Positions 1-10,591 are shown, numbered from the stretch's first letter. The stretch is DNA of 64,000 nt from Eumeta japonica (GCA_005406025.1 BGZK01002058.1:18430-82429), one strand, 5' to 3'. The notes: a model not told the origin generated them from the sequence alone. A program made the numbers and translations.

Positions 1-723
1 TTATTCTGTAAAGTTCTACTTACGTACCTAAAGGGATATCTGTTTACTATTTACGCCAGCGCCGCGGTTAGAAGCTAGTTTTATAGGATGAATCGGGATA
101 TATCAATGATTTCCTTTGGCGTGGATCTAATTTGCTCATAGTACTGTTATCGGATCGCATATTCTTCTTAACTCTTTAATGCGTATCTTTACGTATCTTT
201 TTGCGGATCTGTACGGGGATTGTGATTGAAAGAGAGATCGAACGACCATCTATCTATGCTTTAGTCAAATATTTATTACGAAAATTCACTACGAATATGA
301 GAAATAAAGATCGATTAGATATCTGTGAAAAATGTCGCATATTCAATATGTTTTTAAATATCTACCAAATTGGTGTCATATTAAAGAAGTGTTATTTTTA
401 ACACCCATATTCGATGAGCTTACATGAAACCATTAATATATGTCAGTTATGTAAAAATTGTATCAAGTGTGAGTCTATAGCAGGAATATAGGCTAGCCAC
501 ACGTGAAAAGAGGTCTGCACTTACGAAAAATAGACGTCAGCTCATCATAGGCTATATTAAAATATTTCACAGAGCTTTGGAGTCGCTGTGATACAAATTA
601 ATCAGACTGCACGCAGTCGGCAGTCCGAATGTCGCGGACTTGTGACGTATAGTCCGGACCAACTTTCGATTCTTGATTTTGGGCAGAGAGAGCTTCTTTT
701 GCCAAAACACGTGATTTTTGCAG
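1..723. other. Non-coding sequence upstream of first visible exon
   Basis: AT-rich sequence with no convincing exon. It is most likely the 3' end of the preceding intron of the zinc-finger gene, with the acceptor at 722-723. The 90-codon frame at 588-860 has no ATG and is largely intronic upstream of 724. Confidence 0.5.
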
Positions 724-849
724 ATTTTAAAGAGGAACGAACCCGCATCGCGTGCAAGGTGGACAAGGCGGACCCTCGCTCCAGGCTGCACTTCGTCAAG
801 TACCTCAAGAGACACGGTAGAACGGTCAAATTGTGGGAATGCGGTATAT
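724..849 (+). CDS. Zinc-finger gene, first visible coding exon
   Basis: A good acceptor (gatttttgcag, ending at 723) is followed by GC-richer coding sequence and a consensus donor gtgagt at 850. The exon encodes a basic stretch and the first half of finger 1 (W-E-C-G-I), ending one base into the second zinc-binding Cys codon. The frame stays open upstream to 561, so an acceptor at 571-572 is a less likely alternative. No in-frame ATG exists in the open stretch, so this is an internal exon or the translation start is upstream. Confidence 0.75.
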
Positions 850-3800
850 GTGAGTGCTGAGATTTTGTTTTTATTTTCTCCTTAGAGACCTACTAAAAAA
901 CCGGATAACTATCTATTTTTGTTGTAAGGCTTTTTAAGGTTTTTTTTTTTAACTAAAGTATGCATTGTTAAAGTATTATTATTTATCTATCAACAACATT
1001 AGTACACTCAAAAAAATGAAAGCTAACTAAGAGACATTTTCTCTTAGTTGGCATTAAATTAATTAAAACAACTGCGATATTGTGTAAATCAACAAAAGCT
1101 GATTCGTTATAACAACTAGTTCATTTGTGATTGAACTAATAATGTAGGTACTAGATTCATTCTAACAAGTACATACATTGTTTCTATCATAACTTGTTTT
1201 CTGGCATAATTTGATCAGTTTTATTTAGTTAACTTATACACATATATAGTCAATCAATTCAGAATAAATTCATTGAAATAATTAAACGAATTAGTAGTTT
1301 TAATTATTTTCATTAATAAATTAATAAAGTAGTATTTGATTTACCTAATACCTGTTAATTACGTCAACTACTCTAATACTTATCATTTTTAAAACAAAAA
1401 AGATAAAATGATCACCTTTAATACTTGATATTGTTGAATGGATAAATTAAATGTTAAATTCTACTGAGAGTAATTGCTTAAAACGATTTTCATATTAGTT
1501 GAGACAAATAATCAATTTATAAATTGAAATAAGTGACTACCCTTCCCACCTCACCTCAAAGGACGGCGCGAGGGCAGGAGGCGAAACCCACTGAACATAA
1601 CTAGCGCATATCATTAGTCAAAAGTTGCATGAATAGTTGTTTGTGTGCCGCTCAAGTTAAAATTGGATTATTTCGTTCGCGACTTCTCTGTTTATTCATT
1701 TAGTAATTATTTGTATTACTTGCGAAGAGTCAAATGTAGTTGCATCAGTGAATGGGATAGTTGTGATATTGTTGGTTTGTGTTGATGTTGAAGATAAGTG
1801 TTCAAAAGTGTAAGAAACCAAAAAACGGACCAAATATTGCACAAAAGGTTGTTAGTTTCTACAGTTCATTAATATTTCCGATACCTTGTAACATAAATAT
1901 ATTAACAATAGCAAAAAATATGTAACGTTCCACTGTACTGTTTAAATATTAATAAACAAGTATTTTCTTACAAACTATTTTTGTTTTATTTTATCTAAAA
2001 TTTGTTACATATTTCAACAACAAACAATGAGATTTATCTTTTGGATTAAATTTTTGACAAGAAATTAGATTTTTAAATGTTATATGTTCTATGAATTATT
2101 TTTTAACTGTGATAATTTGAACATAAATAGGTTTTACTTCATGTTTCTTTTCATAATTTTAACATCAACTTTGGTTTTCTACGGCTGTGCTAAGTACGAT
2201 CGAGCCTGGTTACTAGTGGAGCACAATGTCATGCTGGCACTAATTTTCGAAGTGATTATAATATCTTAGAACTGTATTTATAAATCGTACTCAACTTTGA
2301 GACCACGTTTGAGGTAGCACTGAAGGTGCTGTCCTAATTAATATGTCGTACTTCAGTTCACTCTTAAACGTGGTAGATATCAACTATCAATTACGCATTA
2401 CAGGTGATTAAGAGTGAACTTTAGGACAACTCGTCATATGCTAACTCATGAGCATTCTCAGAGTTGAGTGCGATTTATTAAAGCAGAACTTAGTCAATTA
2501 AAAAAATGTTACTAAGGGCCTCTTTCACTGTCTCTTTTAAACTAACTTTTAATAAAAGTCACTTTTAAATTAGTTTGCGTTCCACGTCCATCTTTTAACG
2601 GTTTTCTGCCCTACAACTGTTAAAAGAACGTGGAACGTAAAGCTATTTTAAAAGTGACTTTTGTTAAAAGTCAGTTTAAAAGGAGATGGTGGAAAGGCTT
2701 TTAGTGGATTTAAACAAGGTAACTTAGTTGTTATTACAATGTTGCCTATTAGCACTAAACAAGTATCATAGATGATTCAAGAAATTGAATTTGATTATAA
2801 TAAACATTTATGGTTCAAATGTAACAAGTTCTAAACTGAATTTATTAAGCTCAATCAATTACTATAATAATTTCTATGTTGGTAGTGATCATGATCTTAG
2901 TTGAATTTATTAAAGTGAGTTAGTTATTATAATAATTTTCTTTTTGATATTGACTAAGTATTAATTGAATTTGTTAAGATAAATTAGTCGGTATAGCCAT
3001 TTTTCATATTCATACTGAATAAGATCTAAATTGCTTTAGTTAACTAATAATAATAGGAGCAATACAGTTGACTAGTCCATTGAATAATGATAACCAAACA
3101 AAATCATCTTATTTGAAGTGTCTAAGGTCTTGTTAGGCTCGTATGGAATCAAGATACTTGATCATGCGAATCACAATTTTGATAGAAGCAACAATTTTTT
3201 TTTTTAGTGTAACTATTGTGAAGTAGTCGTCGCTCCTAACTATTATTACGATTCAAATCATAGCCATTTTATTCTATTTCATAATATTCTCTATTATAAA
3301 ACTGTTACAAAAATATTTCTATAAATCGATGATAATTTAGAAAGCTTTATTGTATTATGCTAATTAGGCGTCTCCGAATCCTTTTAGTTTTAGCTTATTT
3401 ATTTGTTGTATTTTTATTTTGAGAGCATCGCACAAAAACTACGCTACATCGACTTATATAAACCCTTTTTATTGAATAACCTACAGTTATATTGAAAAAT
3501 AATAAAATATAATTTGGTAGTCGTACAAATTAAAATTTATTAGTCACGCAAATATTACAGCGCGATAAATAAAACACAGCGGAGCACTACGGTGATTTGA
3601 AGGCGATCTTTTCTATTTCTATGTATATGATTTGCAGTACCGTAATTACTTTCACATATCTAACTTCATAAGCACAAGACTTTTTAACATATTCATGAAA
3701 CTATAATGCATTTTCTAGTTTTTCTTCATTTTCTAGTAGGCATGCTCACTAACTAATTTTTTTTTTTAATTTTTTCAAAGTCAGATGCTCGTGTATAGCA

Positions 3801-6800
3801 TCTGATCTACTAGTATTTTTAATAGCCTTAACACTGATAAATCATTTCTAAGTTTTAAACTCAGCCTGCTATTGGTGTATTCGCTTTAAATGCACTTCAA
3901 TGCCGTCGTCCACGATACGCAGGCAGTCGAGAATTCCAGCATCAGTACACCCTCGTGCGCCACTTGCCCACGCACACGGACGAGCGGAACTTCCACTGCG
4001 ACTCTTGTGGAAAGAGTTTTCGCCAGCTATCCACTCTTAGCCAACATCGCGCCATCCACTCCACTGAAAGACCTTACGAGTGTGAGGTGAGGTTCATGTG
4101 CTTACATTATTGTTTTGATATCCTTTGTCAAAATATAATCAACGTTCATGAGACATTCCTGCTACTAGAAAATTATTCATTTAAAAAATAAACTTGAAAT
4201 TCATGCACTTACTTTTATTATTAACATTTTTTTTTTGTCTTTAAATTATTAAATTAATGGTGAGTTTTGAAAGTACAATAAGTTTTGTTTATTATATTGG
4301 CAAACATTAGCACAAATATTAAGCCTTAAATGGAAGACTAAACTAATAATACTTCAAGCCACAATCCAGATCGCTTTGCACTGATTAGTTGATTTTTAAA
4401 TATGAAAATGAATTGTTTGTAAAAGAAATATGTTTTTTAAACATGACAGATAAACAAAAGCATATATGTTTTTTTTAAATATATCTCATTTTTTTTAAAT
4501 ATATTGTCTTTGGAATAACGATCGATATAAACTCAGTATGTACCACAAATAAAAATAAACTGCGTTCATATGTTAGTCGACTATGGAAAGTCACAAATTC
4601 ATTTAGGAGGCTCTGTGTGCGCATGTTCAATAAGGTCCCTGTGGATATTATTTATTCTTACTTAAATTTAAGAGCATTATTAAACAACCACTCAGTGAAA
4701 AAGATTATTTTTATAATTAATTTAATGTAATAAGCATTACACAATTTTCGAATATTTAGAATACAAATATCCGTGAGCGTGAGCGGCTCGATTTCTTACC
4801 GAGCTGTATCATTCATCGATGGCGTTGTATTTGTTTTGAATAGCCAAATCAAATACAAATTATTAGGCACGGTCAAATTAAAAAATAACTACCCTTAAAC
4901 TTGCTCGTTCTTCTTGAGGAAAAATTACTTTTTATAGTGGTATAGTGCAAATTTGCAAATTTTATTACCTATGAAATCAAGATATTTTGAATTTGAATTA
5001 ATGTAATATGTCTCCATGCGCGCTATATCTTCCATAATTTATTCCGACATACCTTTCCCTTTACTTTCCTGTAGGTTTGTCAGAAGACTTTCAACCGTGT
5101 GTCGACTTTGATATCGCATAGGAAAACACATTCCGGCAACAAACCTTACAAATGCCATATCTGTCCCAAAGGATTTCATCAAAAAGGTGATACGTAGTAC
5201 TACATTAGTTAATACGTATAATTTCAATCGTTTCATCCATTATTGTAATATTTTTAGTCATTTCGTACCATATTATATCACGTATCGTCATATTACATAC
5301 ATATAAAATGTTTATATGATAACAATTTCTCATTTCTATTTTTCTAATATCAGGCAACCTTCGCAACCATTTGTTCACACATACCAACGAACGCCCTTAT
5401 AGGTGCAACATTTGCTACAAAGGATTCAACCAACAATCCAATTTGGTCTGTCACAAAAACAAGGTAAATGCTCCTTAACTAGGTAATCACGAATTAACGA
5501 TGATAATCTTGATTTACAATGTGTCTTTTTACGATCTAAATTACTAAAAAATGTGATTATAGAATTAATTTCAATTACTGATCGGTAGGCCCATCCCGAC
5601 GATACCAAACACGATAACATGACACGCAATCGTGCCTCAGCGCATGCCTCTGCCAGCCCCCGATCGGATGTTCATGGGTAAATGAAACTGAAATTTACCT
5701 TCTTTTATACTACCTTTTATTAGGTGCTGGCTCCGCCCTGTCCCGACATACGGCCCAAATTTTTGTTTAAAATAACTCCAAAATATGCATGAATGTAGCC
5801 ACGAGCAGAATCTAGTGTACTTTGTAGATGTTTAAAGAGACCACTTATATCTTAATAAAATTATACATACTAGTTTGTTCTCGCATATTTTTGAGCTTTA
5901 CAAAAAGGACTACACTGTTCATTATCCTGACATTGTAACTAAGTGAAAAAATGTTGAAAATTTGTTAGTACTTTTTTCATCGTTACTTTAAAATCGATAG
6001 AAATTATCGTTACTTTAAAGATATAATGACCAGAATAAAGTAATCATTAAATATTTTATTATTCTGTTTTATTTACGCAAACAGTCAAACCAGTGTCAAA
6101 AGTGTTTTTTTATTTGTAGTCTTGCAATAATATATCATTTAGCCAACTTTATTCGTGGCATTAAACAATGGCATCATACTTGTGTCTATGAGTTGTTATA
6201 TTTTCTTTCCATGTTAATAACAACCGTAACACATTTTTCTTTTATATAATAAATTGTTATAAACAAATATTTTTAAAAAGTCCTATAATCGTCAAATTAC
6301 AATTCAGAAATAAAAGACAGCATATTAATTTTTGTAGATACTCGGTCGAAAATTGTGAAGTATCTTCTTCTGTTGGACCCAATCTTCCACCGATTTCCAC
6401 CATGCCATGGACTACAAATCTAGAATCTGTTTGGGAACTACCAGGTACCTCAAATCTTGACTGGACACTGAACGGCCAAGAGTGGCCCTGGCGTCCTGTG
6501 CCATTCGGAGGAACCGGTAATGGGGTTGTAATGGACCCCATGACGACCTGCCACACGGGACTGGCGATGGCATCGAGGCAAACGCCGTTCGCTTTGTTAA
6601 AATCAGAGACTGGTGCTCCCCTATTAGTAAAGATGATCGATGCCATATTACCTGGGGGAAAACAGGTATGGATCTGTATACCTGATGATGTGTAGTGTCT
6701 CAACAGTACTTTTACGTGTAAATATAATATTATGAGACTGTAATTTTGTCTTTATCTTATGTAATCGTATAACATTACAATCATATAATATTAAAGGTGT

Positions 6801-9800
6801 TGGTGCCGGCGACTATGGAAGCATTGAAGACGAACGGCGATTTTATTAAAAGTTCTCAATTTGTTAAACTACAACCGGAGGTAAAAAATTATCTGTAAAA
6901 TAGGCAATGCAAATTGATCTAAACATCTTGATTTCTTATATAAATTTAGCCGGTCATTTTGTATACTTTTTACAATGTTTTTCAGAATATCAGTTCTTCT
7001 AATATTCATGGCAACATTCTGACAGCTGGTGGTAATGATGTGATTACTAACGGTGAAGTCATTGCGTCGGTGGATGCAAATGTTTCTAATTTAACTAACA
7101 ACGCTGTGCGCGTGCGAACATCCGCAACGCCTGCCCCTCCTCAACTTAATCGTGCAAATCGTTTGCCTACAGCTTATGAAGAACCATCAAAATATAGAAA
7201 TTTAGGTTAGTATATTCCTTTTATAAACAAAAACATTTATTTAATAATGCATTATTATATTCACTTAGTTATTTTCATTTGAATTAATCGTGTGTGAAAA
7301 TTTATAAAGAAACGACTGTAATAAGTTACAGTGGAATACAATTTGACTTTCTATATTCAGACTTACTTAAATTAAAAATATTTGTCATTACCGCTCTAGA
7401 CTGCGAGCTAGCGTCTGGCATCCGAGTCACCCGCAAATCTAACGTATATGCAATGTTCAAATTTGAATTTGAATAAATTTTATCAATACAATATCAATTT
7501 TATTGTCCTCAAAATAATGGAAACTGCTTCCGATTCTTAAAAATAGCTTGGACTTCAATTACAAACATTTCACGACTTTGTTGATGATGCTGAAGAATTG
7601 AATTCAGTATGATTAATTATAACAAGGATAACCTGCAACTAATTAAAGATTGTGCCTTCATTAGTGAAATTAAAAAAATTTAATTTTTGAAATAGTTTTC
7701 AAATTTCAGAAAAAAAAAACACTTAAACAGAAGGACAGACAAACCGAAAGAATATTTAGTTCATTATTTATACACAGATGAATAGAGTATGCTTCTATTA
7801 TTAAGCTAATTTTCAAGTATTAAAATCCTTCATGATGATGAAGATGGTGATGTTTCAGCTCCTTACGGTGTTCCACTGCCGCCTCCGCTGATACGTCCTC
7901 AGCGACACTCCTACGGTCTTCACGGTGAGAAGTTTTTTAATCTAAGTTTTTATCTAAATTTTAATCTAATCTAATATAATCTTACATATACTTAAATCTA
8001 ACCTAACCTAATGCGACAAATACCTTGTAAAGTTATTTAGTATAATACAAATTTTATTTCGCATTCAAATGTTAATTTTCGTTTTTATTATTATCACTAT
8101 TTTCATTTTAAAGAAAACGAATCCAAAACTGGAAGCGGTCGCGTTTTAATATATCGAATTCAGCTCTCGGATATAAACGGCAATTTTCTTTAAAAAAAAA
8201 AATGTAAGAACTGAACATTTTCTACTATACCCATCACGACACCTTTGCTTTGTGCAAATTCCAGCAGATGGCGTGTGTTCCGTCCCTCTCGCCCCGCCCT
8301 CCCCGCCGTCGCTCAGCCTCATGCATGAAATGGACCTCTTTGAGACTATAGACTGCATGCCACTCGGTAAGAACCCGCCTATACACAGTTATTCACCATA
8401 AGTGCTGCTGGTGTGAAACGTGAATTTCATGTAACTACGTAAAAACTAGAAATTTGTGTTTCTGATACTAATTGTAATTATACTACAGTGAGAATTATAA
8501 CAAATGCAAATAAAAGAAGTCATTTGTATTATGATTACAAGTGGACACACACGGTCGTAAACCAATACATGCCGGGTAGAATGACGCAATATCATAAATT
8601 TGGCGCATTTGGCAATTTTAACAAATGCATAACAACGCGTGATTAGAACACAAAATGTTTTCAAGCATAACAAAATTTAATAGAATAACAAATATCGGTT
8701 AAAAACAATGAACTTTTAAGCGATAAAGTCAACAATTTTAGTATTTTCTCTTGTTTACACGGAAAGTTATAACATTCATGTACATATTTGTTATCTTTAT
8801 ATTGTTATTTAAGGAGTAATTACATTGACCTTTTTCTTAATTTAACAAACTTAATTTAATTCAAGGAATAAATAAAAAGTCAACTAGAAAGTTATGTTTA
8901 TTTGCAATTAACAATTAACAGCTTTGTATTAGGACACGACATTGTATTGTTTATTTCGGAATAAATATATTAAGTAATTAAAAAAAATTGAAGTTCTTGG
9001 ATTCGAATCCAATGGCATACCGAAGAGTTTTTGTAATCGTGTCTAATCATTACATTTTTATCTCATAATAGCAACCATTAAACTTCTATGAAATATATTG
9101 AAGATAAGTAAAAACTACTTCAAGCTGTAAGCGGCGACCGGCTTGCATTGTACGTCGGATTCAACTAACGGTTGAACGCGAAACCGAAAACGTTAATTAT
9201 ACTTTGGTGAGTCAAGGAAACCATCATTGGCTACTCCAAATGCACCTAGGCACTTGTAACACTCGAAAGAGACGAACTGGTTCAACTTTTACCTCAGGCG
9301 GTCGTGTAATGCGCTACTTACATATATTACTGTCCCAAGGCCTTCAACAGGTAGACGCCGTCTCGGACCTCTGAGCGGTCGTCCAAGTGGCTCGTAGTAC
9401 CTAGTTCTGTATTGATCGTGAACTCACGGCAGCAGGTCCTCAAGTCGTGGCGGTGGACGACGCTGAGCGGCCGCCCCTCTCCGACGACTCCGACGTTTTC
9501 ATCGGGGAGTTCGAGGTACGCAACCGGCGGAATTATGAGTCTACTTGCCCTTTTTGGGGTTCCTAGCGAAAATGGCAAAAACGGAACTTCTATAGTTTCG
9601 TCATGTCCGTCCGTCCGTATGTCACAGACAATTTATTCAAAAACTGTAAGACGTGTATGTGATGTGACTTGTTGAAATTTATAGTGTAGGTGTCTTGTAT
9701 GAGCCGTTTCTTAGTTTAGTAGTTAAATAACAAAAACAAATATTTCTGAGGTGGGGCACTCCATGCATATAACAGAAGCTGAAAAAAAAATTTTTTTCAG

Positions 9801-10475
9801 CAAACATCAACTTGCGGCACATATTTTTGACAGTCCTTTTAGAAACACTAAGGTTTCTAAGCAATTTTTCTGATTATGTGAATAATTTCGAATATAATTG
9901 CTCCGAAATTAGCAGAAATTGTGTGTGGTGTCACTTTATTTTCTAAACTGTAAAAAAATTTCATGTTTTTAGCTTCAGAAAAATCAAAACTCCCGTGCAA
10001 AATCCACCTCATATTTGACGTCTTTGGGGTTTACTATGACTTGTTTACGTTATGAAAAATAACTTATTTTGAAATTTCCCGACTTCAGTAGTTTCAGGCT
10101 TTTCGTTGAAGAGTTAGTCAGCCAGTCAATCAAAGAATATTTAATTATTTAGAATATTAATATAAATAATATTCTAATATATTATTCATAAATATTATAA
10201 ATATCAGATTCTTACAATTTTCCGTCGTTTTATGTGTTAATAAAATCGAATTTTAACCTAGAAATTGTGTATGAGAGAAATATTGCAGGGACGTTTATAT
10301 ATACATGTCGAAATTAAATTAATTTTCCTATTCATTCAAAAGCATAAAATGAAAACGATCAAGATTTATTTATTTGTTTCTATTTTTTATTCAATATTGC
10401 GAATAAATTTACCAGAATCACAACAAAAACATTCTTTTCTTCCAGGAAAGCATTCCGTTGTCCGACTCCGATTGA
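724..10475 (+). CDS. Five-finger C2H2 zinc-finger transcription factor, spliced, 5' end missing
   Basis: The joined exons are 724-849, 3923-4086, 5075-5186, 5354-5463, 5589-5677, 6338-6665, 6797-6880, 6986-7205, 7859-7924, 8265-8366, 9436-9515 and 10446-10475. All introns are GT-AG, all phases agree, and the 502-codon frame stays open to TGA. Counting from F (726-728) as residue 1, fingers lie at 39-59, 67-87, 95-115, 123-143 and 151-172, with TNERPY-like linkers. The last finger has H-x4-H spacing. A basic segment (residues 1-37) precedes them. After them come a Ser/Asn/Thr-rich linker, a block around 282-320 with little low-complexity sequence, a proline run at 416-420, and an acidic tail (474-502) with PLSDDSD and PLSDSD. 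The protein should act in the nucleus as a DNA-binding regulator. By memory, finger order and helices resemble FEZ/earmuff proteins, but there is no sixth finger and I give no name. Upstream exons must lie outside or unrecognised in 1-723. Confidence 0.88.
2281..2477. mobile_element. Foldback/MITE-like element A in intron
   Basis: Ends are inverted: taaatcgtactcaacttt... at 2281-2302 against its reverse complement at 2456-2477, with 2 mismatches in 22. A second nested inverted pair (agttcactctta) lies inside. The trinucleotide tta borders both sides and could be a target duplication, but it is too short to prove. No coding capacity. Confidence 0.65.
2516..2699. mobile_element. Foldback/MITE-like element B in intron
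   Basis: The two halves are long inverted copies of each other, about 80 bp per arm. Words such as cttttaaact, aaaagtcacttttaaa and cgttccacgt recur as reverse complements. A short spacer around 2600-2620 separates the arms. The whole element would fold into one hairpin. No coding capacity. Its start (gggcctctttcac) recurs in similar form at 12573. Confidence 0.75.
3923..4086 (+). CDS. Zinc-finger gene exon: rest of finger 1, finger 2, start of finger 3
   Basis: The acceptor at 3921-3922 restores the split Cys codon (t + gc), giving an exact C-x2-C-x12-H-x3-H finger across a 3,073-bp intron. This agreement is the strongest proof that the two exons belong together. Finger 2 has the helix core QLSTLSQ. 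The exon ends in phase 0 after Y-E-C-E, at donor gtgagg (4087). Confidence 0.92.
5075..5186 (+). CDS. Zinc-finger gene exon: finger 3 and most of finger 4
   Basis: The exon follows acceptor ctgtag (ends 5074) in phase 0 and begins V-C, completing the C-x2-C of finger 3. It carries the helix RVSTLIS and the start of finger 4 up to H-Q-K. It ends one base into a Gly codon at donor gtgata (5187). Confidence 0.92.
5354..5463 (+). CDS. Zinc-finger gene exon: end of finger 4, most of finger 5
   Basis: The acceptor (aatatcag, ends 5353) restores the split Gly codon. The exon completes finger 4 (helix QKGNLRN), the TNERPY linker, and finger 5 as far as its first zinc-binding His. It ends in phase 0 at donor gtaaat (5464). 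Confidence 0.92.
5589..5677 (+). CDS. Zinc-finger gene exon: last His of finger 5 and Ser/Ala/Arg linker
   Basis: The exon begins A-H-P after acceptor atcggtag. Its second codon supplies the last His of finger 5 (H-x4-H). It then encodes a polar stretch rich in Asp, Arg, Ala and Ser. It ends in phase 2 (gg) at donor gtaaat (5678). Confidence 0.88.
6338..6665 (+). CDS. Zinc-finger gene exon: Trp-rich linker and conserved-looking block
   Basis: This is the largest exon (328 bp). Acceptor tttttgtag completes the Gly codon. It encodes residues 201-309, including a Trp-rich segment (MPW, SVWEL, LDW, QEWPW). Near its end is a compact segment with the words [14 protein letters not shown] and PGGKQ that runs on into the next exon. 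The function of this module is unknown to me. Donor gtatgg (6666), phase 0. A 148-codon opposite-strand frame here is a shadow. Confidence 0.9.
6797..6880 (+). CDS. Zinc-finger gene exon: continuation of conserved-looking block
   Basis: Acceptor attaaag and donor gtaaaa bracket 28 codons in phase 0 on both sides. The exon begins [10 protein letters not shown] and directly continues the preceding block. Its length is a multiple of three with symmetric phase, so it could be skipped without a frameshift. Confidence 0.85.
6986..7205 (+). CDS. Zinc-finger gene exon: Asn/Ser/Ala-rich linker
   Basis: Acceptor gtttttcag (ends 6985) and donor gttagt (7206) bracket 73 codons of low-complexity sequence rich in Asn, Ser, Ala and Val. 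The exon ends in phase 1. The donor is weaker than its neighbours, but the following exon only joins in this phase. Confidence 0.85.
7859..7924 (+). CDS. Zinc-finger gene exon: proline-rich segment
   Basis: This 66-bp exon lies between acceptor gtttcag and donor gtgaga, phase 1 to phase 1. It encodes APYG, then PLPPPLIRP, then a His/Tyr-containing end. It is symmetric and therefore a candidate for alternative skipping. Confidence 0.85.
8265..8366 (+). CDS. Zinc-finger gene exon with tandem NAGNAG acceptor
   Basis: The acceptor reads cagcag, so splicing can begin at 8265 or 8268. The choice only adds or removes one Ala before D-G-V. The exon encodes a Pro/Ser segment and then an acidic stretch ([12 protein letters not shown]). 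It ends in phase 1 at a consensus donor gtaag (8367). It is symmetric in phase. Confidence 0.85.
9436..9515 (+). CDS. Zinc-finger gene exon: acidic Ser/Asp segment
   Basis: The upstream phase-1 exon joins here to give a run with VDDAE, then PLSDDSD and VFIGEFE. The acceptor is again tandem (gcagcag), allowing a start at 9433 or 9436. The pyrimidine tract is poor, which lowers certainty. The donor is gtacgc (9516). If it were not used, translation would run 16 more codons into a transposon-derived stretch and stop at 9564-9566. Confidence 0.78.
9551..10090 (+). repeat. Lepidopteran-type dispersed repeat in the last intron
   Basis: The stretch begins tttttggggttcctagcga, runs through a 'cggaac...gtccgtccgtccgtatgtcac' core, and continues as AT-rich sequence. 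I recognise the layout of a very common moth/butterfly repeat. Related copies here are at 53655-53745, 54588-55175 and 61063-61585. It lies inside the intron between the acidic exon and the terminal exon. The 3' limit is approximate. Confidence 0.6.
10446..10475 (+). CDS. Zinc-finger gene terminal coding exon (9 codons plus stop)
   Basis: A very strong acceptor (ttcttttcttccag, ends 10445) joins in phase 0 to the acidic exon. It adds ESIPLSDSD and TGA, repeating the PLSD-SD motif of the previous exon. A poly(A) signal follows within 115 bp. The short length means it rests on splice signal, phase and motif repetition rather than coding statistics. Confidence 0.8.
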   Translation, partial: ESIPLSDSD

Positions 10476-10585
10476 AGCCGAGTTTGTTCCGAGTTACTTT
10501 TAAAACTTGTTTCTTTTGGGATTGTTACAAGAGTGTCACTATTTATTTAGTTATAAGCGAAAATGATTCGTTTACTTTGCATGTC

Positions 10586-10591
10586 AATAAA
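10586..10591 (+). terminator. Poly(A) signal AATAAA of the zinc-finger gene
   Basis: A canonical AATAAA lies 110 bp after the stop codon. It is followed by a T-rich downstream element near 10609-10625. Cleavage is expected around 10603-10612, giving a short 3' UTR of about 130 bp. Confidence 0.7.

Larger units (their letters stand above)
850..3922 (+). other. Large intron of the zinc-finger gene (3,073 bp)
   Basis: Donor gtgagt and acceptor gatacgcag bracket AT-rich sequence. It carries two adjacent foldback elements (2281-2477 and 2516-2699) and a more mixed-composition segment at 1540-1800. No coding exon is evident. The short frame at 2084-2269 is AT-rich and has no supporting splice context. 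Confidence 0.8.

Noticed and set aside
567..860. Overlapping frames on both strands as independent genes
   Set aside because: They are shadows of the first visible exon. The + strand frame upstream of 724 begins at GTG and is best read as intron.
6257..6703. 148-codon frame on the minus strand
   Set aside because: It is the exact opposite-strand shadow of the largest zinc-finger exon, whose + strand frame, splice borders and phases are far better supported.
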